From: Chitinophagales bacterium
GTDB lineage: Bacteria; Bacteroidota; Bacteroidia; Chitinophagales; LD1
NCBI GenBank assembly: GCA_016786765.1
Contig: JAEUUZ010000007.1
Coordinates: 34,030 to 98,029, forward strand
Direction of reading: 5' to 3'
Length of the DNA: 64,000 bases
Within the stretch, counting starts at the first letter, position 1; every line of letters starts with the position of its first letter. Below, one piece after another: positions 17,865-26,314 of this stretch. The notes below the pieces were generated by a model, which was given only the letters and a program-made list of their open reading frames with translations, searched no databases and was not told where the DNA came from. A program made the translations under genes and the position numbers.

Positions 17865-18530
17865 ATGGAAAGGACAAACACAAATCAAAACGGAAACACA
17901 GAAACAATACATGCCGAAAGTGCAAGTACAGAATCCGATAAAAGTACAAACAATAAAATCAGAAAGTGTACTACAAAGAAAAGTACTACGCTATATGAAT
18001 ATCTGCATGAAACGGGAGTGTTAGAAAGCGGAGATGAAAACCTCATTTCAAAAGTAAAAGCCGCCTACTGGCGTAGCTATCAAAAGCAGTATAAAAGGGA
18101 GAAACGAAGTAGAGGTATGGAGTGTGTAATTGTGTTTGATGAAGATGAACGTAAAGCATTTACAAAGCACGCTAAGAAGTACAAAGTAAGTATCCCATCA
18201 CTTATTAAAAAATCAGCATTAGCTTACATAGAAAAGTATTACATCTACCCAAGTGAACATCTACTCCAAAGCATTGAGCAGAAGCTCTCAAGAATTTACT
18301 CGGGCATTGAAAGACTCATCGAAACAAGAATCCATAATCCGGAAGCGTTAAAAGAATCGCTCCAATCTATTGAGCGAATCGAGCAGAGGCTTGAGGACAT
18401 CACAAAACACCCCATCGACCTAGAAACAGAACTCAAACACGCAATCGAAGACAACCCAAATTATCAGAAGACACTTCAAACTATTTTAAATCACTATGAT
18501 CATCAAATCAAAAGCGAGAAAATCGATTAA
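17865..18530 (+). CDS. mobC: MobC-like mobilization accessory protein
   Basis: 221 residues, four bases after the coupling protein and overlapping the relaxase by 35 bases. The middle (CVIVFDEDERKAFTKHAKKY followed by SIPSLIKKSALAYIEKYYI) is the ribbon-helix-helix-like DNA-binding part of MobC/relaxosome proteins; the tail is a helical, coiled-coil-like region. It probably binds oriT and helps the relaxase nick. Assigned from the fold pattern and position. Confidence 0.75.
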   Translation: MERTNTNQNGNTETIHAESASTESDKSTNNKIRKCTTKKSTTLYEYLHETGVLESGDENLISKVKAAYWRSYQKQYKREKRSRGMECVIVFDEDERKAFTKHAKKYKVSIPSLIKKSALAYIEKYYIYPSEHLLQSIEQKLSRIYSGIERLIETRIHNPEALKESLQSIERIEQRLEDITKHPIDLETELKHAIEDNPNYQKTLQTILNHYDHQIKSEKID

Positions 18531-19308
18531 GGCGGTTAAGCAGCTGCTAGAATATGTTATGCGTGGGGACGCTTTGTATAGGGACGAGAATGGTAAAACA
18601 CTTTTTATTCGAAACAACATCCGAGGCCATAGCCTCTCTGATTGGTGTAGAGAGTTTACGGTTAATGAAGCAAAGCGCGCAAGAAAAATGAAAGGGTCAA
18701 ACGTTGTTTATCACGAGATACTCTCATGGCATGAACTAGATCGCGAAGTGATAACACTTTCAAAACTCGAAGTTATGGCTCGTGAATACATCCGTCTCAG
18801 GAACCCGAATGCTCTGGTGCTTGCAGTAGCTCACCAAGATAAAGGTCATGTACATATCCATTTTGTGATATCGGGAGTGGAGAAGGGAAGCGGGCAGAGT
18901 CTGCGCATATCCAAAGAAGCATTTAGAGAAATGAAGTTATCTATGGAGCAGTATCAGCAAGTCGAATTCCCAGAACTGGAACATTCAAAAGTAGATCATG
19001 AGCAAAGCCAAACAAAGCATCCAACCGACAAAGAATATCAGATGAAACTGAAAGGTAAATCAACAGAGAAGGAGAAGCTGATGGCCGATATAGAACTCAT
19101 ACAGCAGAAGGCACATACCGAAGAACAGTTTATACAAATGCTACAGGACATGGGATACATGCCGTATTACCGAAACGGGAGGTTTATGGGAGTAGAGGGG
19201 CAAAGGCGTTACAGGCTTAAGATTCTTGAATTTGTGGATAGTGTTTTTTTGTTAAATGAATTTAAAAATGATAGGTTACAAAGTTTGAATTTCCATTACC
19301 ATCGGTAA
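18496..19308 (+). CDS. mobA: MobA-type relaxase
   Basis: 270 residues. The metal-binding three-His motif appears as HQDKGHVHIHFVISG (about residues 114-128), and an N-terminal Tyr in LLEYVMRGD near residue 19 is a candidate nicking residue. It cuts oriT and remains bound to the 5' end during transfer. It is shorter than many MOBP relaxases, with no primase or helicase extension. The long overlap with mobC suggests coupling. Confidence 0.85.
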   Translation: MIIKSKARKSIKAVKQLLEYVMRGDALYRDENGKTLFIRNNIRGHSLSDWCREFTVNEAKRARKMKGSNVVYHEILSWHELDREVITLSKLEVMAREYIRLRNPNALVLAVAHQDKGHVHIHFVISGVEKGSGQSLRISKEAFREMKLSMEQYQQVEFPELEHSKVDHEQSQTKHPTDKEYQMKLKGKSTEKEKLMADIELIQQKAHTEEQFIQMLQDMGYMPYYRNGRFMGVEGQRRYRLKILEFVDSVFLLNEFKNDRLQSLNFHYHR

Positions 19309-19429
19309 CTCTCAAATAGGCCAAAATTTTTCAATTACTTGCAATATGTTCAATTATTTCACGTTATGAGATATAGAGGACTTTCACAAAACATTGATGC
19401 ACCTTTAAAATAATCAAAAAAAAGTTTTA

Positions 19430-19437
19430 TATCTTTG
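19430..19437 (+). promoter_or_regulatory. Possible -7 element ahead of the membrane protein/kinase pair
   Basis: TATCTTTG matches the Bacteroidota -7 box TAnnTTTG. No TTTG lies at the expected distance upstream, so this is a half-match. It would start a transcript near 19444, about 85 bases before the gene at 19528. Confidence 0.35.
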
Positions 19438-19527
19438 CAAAAATGGGAATGAGTTAATATTGTAGTTCACAATCCGTGTAATATACATGAGAATAACTAT
19501 TTTACACATTGTAGATTTAATTAAAGT

Positions 19528-20133
19528 ATGAATACTACCAATCTAATTACGGATTACCTAATAATAGGAATAATTGGTTTGTTTTTATTGGTATGTCCTA
19601 TTTTTATGTTGATTAAACCTAATATGCTATTTCTACTGACTTTTGATGTCAAAAATACTGCATTTTGGGGCGTTTTATTACCTGTAGTCACTTTTGGATG
19701 GGGTGTTATTTTTAATCAGATTGGGGATAAAGTTGAAGACTGGATATTGTCTTTATTTTCTCTAAAAAATGAGCTATTAAATTATGAAGAGCAAATTAAA
19801 GTAGAAACAAACTTCCCACATCACTATGTTCTCAATTTTATAGTAATAAAATCTGAAACCGGTTATGATTATATTTCATTTAGACGTACTATGATAAGAA
19901 TAGTTCGTTCTGTTGTATGTTTATTGTTCGGGTTGCCAATATTGCACTTAGCGTTTGCAGTCGTATTAAAGGTGTGTTTTAAGCTAAATATTGAGTTTTC
20001 AGTTTTCAATCTTTTTTTATGTGCTGCTTCTTGGGTTTGTTCATATTTCTTGACAAGAGGACTTCTTAAATTGTACAATGGCTATTATGCGGCACTTAGT
20101 AATTTTTATCTTATTCTTTCAGAAAAAGTATGA
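19528..20133 (+). CDS. Four-helix membrane protein, partner of P-loop kinase
   Basis: 201 residues with hydrophobic segments at about 9-30, 41-60, 125-150 and 155-173, and a polar central loop of about 60 residues. No family recognised. The stop overlaps the next gene's ATG (ATGA), so the two products are probably made in step and may act together. Confidence 0.65.
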   Translation: MNTTNLITDYLIIGIIGLFLLVCPIFMLIKPNMLFLLTFDVKNTAFWGVLLPVVTFGWGVIFNQIGDKVEDWILSLFSLKNELLNYEEQIKVETNFPHHYVLNFIVIKSETGYDYISFRRTMIRIVRSVVCLLFGLPILHLAFAVVLKVCFKLNIEFSVFNLFLCAASWVCSYFLTRGLLKLYNGYYAALSNFYLILSEKV

Positions 20134-20885
20134 GTACATACAAAACAAAGGTAATTGAGTTGTTTGGCTTGCCAAGAACCGGGAAGACATCCTCATCAAA
20201 AGCTTTATTTAAATGGTTCCAAAATCAAGGGTTTAGAGTTTTGATAATACATGAACGAGTTGCTAAATCAAAAGGGATTAGTAAGCTCGATCCAATGTAT
20301 AATTATGATACAGCAAAAGCATTTATTGAAAAATATTTATGGGCAGAAAATAACGGATATGATTATGTTATTGTTGATAGGGGACTATTAGATGCTTTAG
20401 TTTGGATTGAAGCACTTAGTATTATTAACCCTTATCATACCCTTAATAGTGATTATAGGAAGGAAATCAAAAAGATTGCAATTCAGATGCGGATTAAGTT
20501 TGCTTTTTTCTTTAAAACTGATATCAGCACAGCTATCATACGTGATGGAATTCGAGATTCTTCAAAGCAAACAGGAACTATAATGAATGAAAAAGTCCTT
20601 AGTGCTTATTTAGATGCTTTTGAAAATGTAAAGAGTGAGTTGAAGTCAATCCAGCCCAATATTGTTGAGTTAGATACTACAAGGATATCCCTAGAAGAGA
20701 CGTTTCGATTTTTAATAAAGTATATTAGTTCATCTAGAGAGCATATTATCCAAAGCAAGCACAAAACTAATTTTCGAAAGCGAAAGTCTATTCATGCTAG
20801 AGACAATATTCAACGGAGAAGAAATCATGTTATACCGAAAACGGGTACTAAGAATGCATCTTCATTAGCGAAGGATTCTATTTAG
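20130..20885 (+). CDS. P-loop nucleotide/deoxynucleoside kinase-like protein
   Basis: 251 residues. Walker A GLPRTGKTS is near residue 14, and YVIVDRGLLDALVW near 88 resembles the DR[GS] motif of thymidylate and deoxynucleoside kinases, where the Asp and Arg handle the nucleoside. The last 60 residues are strongly basic, possibly binding nucleic acid. It may phosphorylate a nucleotide or be a signalling NTPase; the pairing with a membrane protein on a mobile element hints at a defence module, which is inference. Confidence 0.65.
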   Translation: MSTYKTKVIELFGLPRTGKTSSSKALFKWFQNQGFRVLIIHERVAKSKGISKLDPMYNYDTAKAFIEKYLWAENNGYDYVIVDRGLLDALVWIEALSIINPYHTLNSDYRKEIKKIAIQMRIKFAFFFKTDISTAIIRDGIRDSSKQTGTIMNEKVLSAYLDAFENVKSELKSIQPNIVELDTTRISLEETFRFLIKYISSSREHIIQSKHKTNFRKRKSIHARDNIQRRRNHVIPKTGTKNASSLAKDSI

Positions 20886-21224
20886 TTATCTTATTTTCTA
20901 TATGTTTTATGGAATAATACGGTCGCTATAAAGGAAAAAATGTAGAATCTCTATTCTTGTTTAACTTTAGTAATTAAGTAAAGATTTTTCGTATCGTTAC
21001 TATACTCTTTCGCGCCATAATATTTTCTAATCTACTCCTTCACGATACTTAAAAACCGATAAGTGTTTTTCCCTGCATTCCGCAAGGGCTGCTAATTACC
21101 TGTGACTATACCTCATGCAGATTTTCCGCAAGGAATGCTCTTTTGCAAAGATTCCTCCTTGTCATAAATCTTAATCATGAGGTAGAAATCGTCACTGTAT
21201 TATCAGCTAACCTTACATAATACT
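20886..21224. other. Intergenic region, nothing coding
   Basis: No gene or classical promoter is evident. An inverted pair GCATTCC (near 21076) and GGAATGC (near 21131), each next to a CCGCAAGG string, suggests a possible regulatory or structured leader for the gene at 21225. Confidence 0.35.
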
Positions 21225-21587
21225 ATGACAAAAAACACCCTTATCACTTCTTTACAAACTATCGCTTCTAAAGAGGAGCAAACGATTGAAAAATATGTTG
21301 CCGAGAAGGCATTAGGCTATTGTGAAAAACATCCTGAAAATTTCTTCAGTGACATTCTTACCTATGGATGTGCTTCAGGTATGGTATCTGGACTAGTTTA
21401 TTATGCGGATACGCATACATTCTTCGATACCTACTACGAAGAAATCGAAGCACTCCGAATGGAATATGAATCTTCCACCGGATGTCAGATAAATTTACAG
21501 GATGTAGATTTGAAAAATACACTTGCTTGGTTTGCCTTCGAACAGATTGCATACAACTTAGCACACAAATTGGAATTGGGTTTGTAG
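21225..21587 (+). CDS. Conserved small protein of Bacteroidota mobile elements
   Basis: 120 residues, mostly helical, ending NTLAWFAFEQIAYNLAHKLELGL. I associate this tail with a family of unknown function on Bacteroidota plasmids and conjugative elements. It is acidic, soluble and without metal or nucleotide motifs. It is followed at once by a strong shared terminator. Confidence 0.6.
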   Translation: MTKNTLITSLQTIASKEEQTIEKYVAEKALGYCEKHPENFFSDILTYGCASGMVSGLVYYADTHTFFDTYYEEIEALRMEYESSTGCQINLQDVDLKNTLAWFAFEQIAYNLAHKLELGL

Positions 21588-21605
21588 CCCTTTTTTGATA
21601 AATAA

Positions 21606-21634
21606 AAAAGGGCTAATTTAAAATTAGCCCTTTT
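21606..21634. terminator. Bidirectional terminator between converging small genes
   Basis: AAAAGGGCTAATTT and AAATTAGCCCTTTT pair over about 13 bases with A-run and T-run flanks on both sides, between the gene ending at 21587 and the minus-strand gene ending at 21640. Confidence 0.85.
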
Positions 21635-21639
21635 CTTTC

Positions 21640-21801
21640 TTATGCAAGTTGGATGAGAGTCCAAGTAACCGCCTTGCCATCATAAGGAGGCATACGATTT
21701 CCTTTAGCGATTGGTGCAGTTGTGGTTGGAGTACCAACAACTTTCCATATCCCACTTTCAGGACAAATTTCACCAGTTTTTGCAGTACGACCTATTGCCA
21801 T
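21640..21801 (-). CDS. Small conserved protein with TGEICPESGIW motif
   Basis: 53 residues starting MAIGRTAKTGEICPESGIW, followed by KVVGTPTTTAPIAKGNRMPP and a Gly-Lys-rich end (AVTWTLIQLA). Short proteins of this pattern recur in many bacteria, usually uncharacterised. Single Cys, so not a zinc ribbon. It ends in the shared terminator. Confidence 0.6.
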   Translation of the reverse strand: MAIGRTAKTGEICPESGIWKVVGTPTTTAPIAKGNRMPPYDGKAVTWTLIQLA

Positions 21802-22044
21802 ATCGAAAAATGATTAACTTTGTCTTCAAGTAATAAGGAGTGAAGACAATTTCCCCTTTGAACAGTTTTATTAAAGCAAGATCAAAGTACTAGTTTGAAA
21901 TGCTGAGGAATTGTTCATTTACCTCTTGGTTTCATGCAAATATTGAGAAAAAATCTCAATATTTGCATGTTTTATTGTTAAGTTGTGTTAATTCTTCAAT
22001 TTCCTGTTTTTTTTGCACATTATTGCACAAACGCTTTACATTTT

Positions 22045-23325
22045 ATGCTATTAAGCTTTTCAATAGATAATTATCTTTCTTTTCGCAAAAAAGTTACACT
22101 TGATTTAAAAGCAGGTACAATTAAAGAGTTTGCAAGTGATAATCTTTATTCTACCTCAAGTTGGGATTACAAAGTTCTTAAGTGTTTAGCCATTTACGGT
22201 ATTAACTCAAGTGGAAAGACTAATATTTTAAAAGCGTTTTCATTTATGCGTTCATTTGTATTGAACTCCTCCAAAGAGACACAAGCAAACGAGAAAATTG
22301 CTATTGAACCCTTCGCGCTTAATATAGAAAATGACAACAAGGCGTCATTTTTCGAAGTCGAGTTTTTAATAAAAAACAGAAAGTTCAGATATGGTTTTAT
22401 TGCAACACAGGATATAATTTTACAAGAGTGGCTTTTCTATACAGAGAGACGAAAAGAAGAACATTTATTTATAAGAAATAAGAATGATTTTGATATTTCG
22501 AAGAAGTTTCGAGTTGATACTAAAGGCAAGACCGATTTACTTATGACAATTACTAGAGCTAATGCACTTTTTATTTCTGTACTGTCACAATTTAATAATG
22601 AGCTAGCAATTGAAATCACAAATTGGTTTCAAAGCAATATAATAATATTTGATGCAAATCAGGAAGAGTGTATAAACTACACAGCATCATTATTGTCTGA
22701 TGAAAAATATAATATAATTCATCAAATTCTTAGAATTTCAGATCTAGGATTTACCAATGTAGAGCAGGAAATAAAGGATATGGCAAAGAAAATGGGCGAG
22801 TCTGAAAGTTTTTTATCAGCACTTCACGGTGATTCAGCAAAGCGATATTCTGTAAAAACAAAGCATAAAAAATATGATTCAAATGATAAACCAATTGATA
22901 ATGTTTATTTTGATCTCAGTAAGCAGGAATCATTAGGTACTCAACGATATTTTGGGTTGTTAGGTCCTATTGTGAATGCATTGCTTGAGCAAAAGAGTAT
23001 TTGGATTGATGAATTAGATGCAAGACTTCATACCAACTTGTTACACAATATCGTCCGTATGTTTAATTCCAACAAAGAAAATCCTAATGGGGCTCAATTG
23101 ATTTTTACCTCCCATAACCCTACTTTAATGAAACGGAATCTAAGACGAGATCAAATGATTATGGTAGAGAAAGATAATTCTGAAGGAACAATAGTTAGAA
23201 GTCTTTATGAAAAAGATCCAAAGGTTAGAAATGATGCCTCATTTGATAAAGATTTCTTAGCAGGGAAATATGTTAAAGTCCCGAAAATTGAAATTCAACT
23301 TGACCTATTTGGGAATGCGTTATAG
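22045..23325 (+). CDS. AAA family ATPase (AAA15/RloA-like, overcoming-defence type)
   Basis: 426 residues from the ATG at 22045; the longer frame adds 20 unlikely codons. It opens SFSIDNYLSFRKKVTLDL, has Walker A IYGINSSGKTNIL, and late Walker B SIWIDELDARLHTNL followed by QLIFTSHNPTLM, the SMC/ABC-like arrangement of AAA15 and OLD-type proteins. Such ATPases (RloA, AbiL subunits) often pair with a nuclease-like partner such as RloB, but here none follows: the next 220 bases are non-coding. It may be a one-gene system or have lost its partner. Confidence 0.8.
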   Translation: MLLSFSIDNYLSFRKKVTLDLKAGTIKEFASDNLYSTSSWDYKVLKCLAIYGINSSGKTNILKAFSFMRSFVLNSSKETQANEKIAIEPFALNIENDNKASFFEVEFLIKNRKFRYGFIATQDIILQEWLFYTERRKEEHLFIRNKNDFDISKKFRVDTKGKTDLLMTITRANALFISVLSQFNNELAIEITNWFQSNIIIFDANQEECINYTASLLSDEKYNIIHQILRISDLGFTNVEQEIKDMAKKMGESESFLSALHGDSAKRYSVKTKHKKYDSNDKPIDNVYFDLSKQESLGTQRYFGLLGPIVNALLEQKSIWIDELDARLHTNLLHNIVRMFNSNKENPNGAQLIFTSHNPTLMKRNLRRDQMIMVEKDNSEGTIVRSLYEKDPKVRNDASFDKDFLAGKYVKVPKIEIQLDLFGNAL

Positions 23326-23363
23326 ACGTTTTATGTTCTAACGTTTTGTTTGGTATCACCGCG

Positions 23364-23531
23364 GTTTTTCCCTGCGGGAAAAACAAAATCCTGCCATCCT
23401 TTCTGCCCGTCCGCAGTAACGCGGATCGACCCGGACAGCAGGGAAGTCAGGATGCAAGATTGCAGTTGTACAGTCTAAAGATTTCATCGACTGTGTACAA
23501 CTGCCATCTTGCCAAAGGGAGAGCCCTTTGG
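23364..23531. repeat. GC-rich block of four adjacent hairpins
   Basis: Four stem-loops tile this block with no gaps of note: 23364-23384 (9-bp stem GTTTTTCCC, loop TGC); 23388-23453 (imperfect, ATCCTG/CAGGAT ends); 23454-23512 (22/24 bases with one mismatch and a two-base bulge, 13-base loop); 23512-23531 (CCAAAGGG-AGAG-CCCTTTGG). It is markedly more GC-rich than its surroundings and lies between converging genes. It could be a structured RNA, an origin of transfer or a recombination site; I cannot tell which. Confidence 0.6.
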
Positions 23532-23546
23532 ATTCCCCTGTACTAA

Positions 23547-25730
23547 CTACTGCTTGATGATTTTCTGAGAGAAAACGCCTTCGTTTGTAATGTATTTTAA
23601 AATATATAAACCCGAAGCGAATTCATCTATATTAATCTTGATACCTATTTCTTTATTGATAAGAAAAGAATTCAAGACATTTCCGGTCATGTCTGATATG
23701 ATAATGTTTCCACTGCTCAGTTCCATAGATGAAACATTTAATAAACCTTTTGTAGGGTTGGGGGATATTTCAAACAATGGTTTTTCAATAGTTGAAATGC
23801 TATTAACTTTATTAGTTATTGTGTTTGAGATTACATCATTGAATAGGCTTCGTGATGAGCTACAAGGGTATGTCCAGTTTGCTTTTACACGATACTTTGC
23901 ATTCTGGTACATTGAGTAATTTGGATCCGTAGCTGTTTGTTGCGAACCCGAAACATTCAGAATTTTTTGCCAAGTGCCATTTCCACTTGAATCTCTAAAA
24001 ATATCATATGAGGAAACTGGAGTTGTTGAGGATTCTATTTCGTATCCATTCCATTGTAAGTTTCCCGCACCAAGATACTGCAAATGAATTGAGTTATGAT
24101 ATAAGCTTTGAAGCCCAATATTACCACAAGTATCACGAACAGCCATCTTGTATCGATATCCAGTAGTGTTTGGATTTGCAGATAAATCATGGTACTCGCT
24201 TAGGGAGTCTCTTGGAATGGACGCAATTTGAGTATACATTCCGGTTGTTACTTCTCTGTAGATTAAGAAACTGTCTGTAGCATACTTATCGTTTTTTTCC
24301 CAAATAAGAACAGTATGGGTAGAAAGCGGATCAACGGTAATCATGCAAGGTGCTTGTATCGGAGGGAATTTAACTGCAACTATCACATCTTTTGTAACTA
24401 CACAGTTTGACGTATCACTTACGCTCAGTGTATAGGTTTCAATCTGATTACTACTAACAGTAGGTTGAAGCTCCCAAGAAAAATACCCCGATGTGTTACT
24501 CCATGCATAATAGGTATAATTGGCATTAATACTTGTTGGTCCTATCTTGGTGCTATCACCTGGACAAATTAGTTTAAGCGTGTCCATTATTGGAAGTGGT
24601 AGTGATGGATTCAAATACAGAGAAAACAGTGTATCGGTATAGCAAACCCCGTTATCAACTCTCAGCTTAAAAGAACCTGTAAGACTACCATTAAATGTTA
24701 TCTCAGGACTATTGGCGAACGGAACAGTATCTGGGAGGTGATACCATGAGTAGTACAAACTACAAAATATAGGCGATGGACTTCCCAGTGTTAAGGGCGT
24801 ATTCGCACAGACTCTTTGTGATGTAACGTTTAAAATTTGAGGTCGTTCATATACTCGTATTCCTCCACCAATAGGGTATGTTATGGCGGTATCTGTTGAG
24901 TGAAAGTAAAGCTCATAACTTGGGGGATTTGAGCATTCGACACGATATAGACTATCTGGAACACGGAAACTATAAATCCCATCAGAAGTGGCTTGAATTG
25001 AATCCGTATAGAAATAGACATAATTGCCAAGGTGAATATCGTAACCGGAAAGCTCGAGGAAAAAGCGATTTGTGCTCGAGAGAGGCATGTTTCTTGATAA
25101 AAAGTTAATCATAATATTTCCACCTTCGCATACCGAAGAGGATGACCAAAGTGAAGGTTCAAAACGTTTAAAGGAGGCACATGCTGGAATTGTTCCATAA
25201 GGGATAAATGGATTTGAATATGTTTGGGTAGTATCTACAGATGTTGCAGGATCAGTTCCATTTTTTACTCTGAGAAAACAGTTATAGTTAAAAAAGCCAG
25301 AACCATTTACCATATGAAATGGAAACAATGAGTTTTTAACGGTCATGTGTATTTGCAATAGGTATTGACCATTCAACGAACAAGGCAAGCCACTTAATAC
25401 AATGCACCCTTTTTCTTTAGTCCCAAATTTGTTTCCAACTTTATTGGTTGCCCAACACATACCGGATGGTAGGTTCGTAATGCTATCAATAATTGTTTCA
25501 GTAACCTCTACTCCAATACTTCTTAACGAGTCTGGAGCCATGATTTGAATAGTAACAGAACTTAATTGACCGTTTGAAAGCGGGGTTAGCTGACTTGAAG
25601 AAGGGCTGAGGCTTGGTTGAGTCATTGTTCCTGTTTGAGAACAAACTAATGGGCCTGAGTTGCCGCAATATTGGGCATGTATTACATGCGAAAAAAGGAA
25701 AACAAGTAAGAATAAATAAAGTTTTTTCAT
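23547..25730 (-). CDS. Exported T9SS-sorted protein with Ig/fibronectin-like repeats
   Basis: 727 residues from the ATG at 25730, which starts a clear signal peptide (MKKLYLFLLVFLFSHVIHAQ); the frame runs on upstream without sense. Several Ig-like or fibronectin-III-like stretches follow, some with conserved Cys, then a type A T9SS sorting domain (FEISPNPTKGLLNVSS, ending KIIKQ). It is probably a surface-attached or secreted adhesin-like protein. No enzyme motif was seen. It is unusual cargo between mobile-element genes. Confidence 0.8.
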   Translation of the reverse strand: MKKLYLFLLVFLFSHVIHAQYCGNSGPLVCSQTGTMTQPSLSPSSSQLTPLSNGQLSSVTIQIMAPDSLRSIGVEVTETIIDSITNLPSGMCWATNKVGNKFGTKEKGCIVLSGLPCSLNGQYLLQIHMTVKNSLFPFHMVNGSGFFNYNCFLRVKNGTDPATSVDTTQTYSNPFIPYGTIPACASFKRFEPSLWSSSSVCEGGNIMINFLSRNMPLSSTNRFFLELSGYDIHLGNYVYFYTDSIQATSDGIYSFRVPDSLYRVECSNPPSYELYFHSTDTAITYPIGGGIRVYERPQILNVTSQRVCANTPLTLGSPSPIFCSLYYSWYHLPDTVPFANSPEITFNGSLTGSFKLRVDNGVCYTDTLFSLYLNPSLPLPIMDTLKLICPGDSTKIGPTSINANYTYYAWSNTSGYFSWELQPTVSSNQIETYTLSVSDTSNCVVTKDVIVAVKFPPIQAPCMITVDPLSTHTVLIWEKNDKYATDSFLIYREVTTGMYTQIASIPRDSLSEYHDLSANPNTTGYRYKMAVRDTCGNIGLQSLYHNSIHLQYLGAGNLQWNGYEIESSTTPVSSYDIFRDSSGNGTWQKILNVSGSQQTATDPNYSMYQNAKYRVKANWTYPCSSSRSLFNDVISNTITNKVNSISTIEKPLFEISPNPTKGLLNVSSMELSSGNIIISDMTGNVLNSFLINKEIGIKINIDEFASGLYILKYITNEGVFSQKIIKQ

Positions 25731-25847
25731 GGGAGTTTGTTTTAATAATGTAATAGGCAATGATATAAAAATAAAATCAAAATACCTATTAAATAAGGTA
25801 ATAAAAAACAGGTACTTTAAGAGAGGATATTGGGTGACCTTTGTTAT

Positions 25848-26102
25848 ATGGCAAAGAAAAAGAATGCGACACCTAAAATTGACATTGAGGAGCAAATCCT
25901 CAATTTAGGCAAAAGGATAAAAGAACTACGTAAGCAGAAGGGCTTTACGAATTATGAATTCTTTGCCTATGAGAATCGCATTGGTAGGTCACAATACGGA
26001 AAGTATGAGCAGGGCGTTGATATGCAGTTTAGTACCATCCTACGCCTAATAGAGATGCATGGGCTTACTGTTAAAGAGTTTTTTGGAGAAGGGTTTGAAT
26101 AA
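25848..26102 (+). CDS. XRE-family HTH transcriptional regulator
   Basis: 84 residues. LGKRIKELRKQKGFTNYEFF followed by AYENRIGRSQYGKYEQGVDM and STILRLIEMHGLTVKEFF is the five-helix Cro/C1 fold. It starts at ATG 25848, divergent from the T9SS gene, and lies upstream of the recombinase, so it may control integration or the element's maintenance genes. Confidence 0.85.
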   Translation: MAKKKNATPKIDIEEQILNLGKRIKELRKQKGFTNYEFFAYENRIGRSQYGKYEQGVDMQFSTILRLIEMHGLTVKEFFGEGFE

Positions 26103-26138
26103 ACATTTCGCCAGAGGAAGAAATATATCCAAATATAC

Positions 26139-26167
26139 TTGACAAATAAATTAAAGTATGCTATAGT
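26139..26167 (+). promoter_or_regulatory. Possible classical promoter (TTGACA-N17-TATAGT) ahead of the recombinase
   Basis: TTGACA at 26139-26144 and TATAGT at 26162-26167 are 17 bases apart. This is near the proteobacterial optimum and unlike the Bacteroidota consensus. The recombinase starts about 140 bases downstream. Confidence 0.4.
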
Positions 26168-26314
26168 ATTTACTTCATGTTTTCCACAGTTTTTAATTGA
26201 GAGCGCTATCAATATAACGAGCTAACATGGTAAAATTATTAGGTAACTTAATCAGGTAGGGAATCGAATAGCAAATGCTTTACAGTAAAGCTAAAGTGGT
26301 TCCAATCATTAGTT

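Noticed and set aside
16442..19308. Complete conjugative element
   Set aside because: Coupling protein, MobC and relaxase are present but no TraA-TraN or VirB-type channel genes, so only mobilization is supported.
21985..22044. Longer N-terminus of the AAA ATPase
   Set aside because: The extra 20 codons are hydrophobic and unlike the family, which begins LLSFSIDNYLSF.
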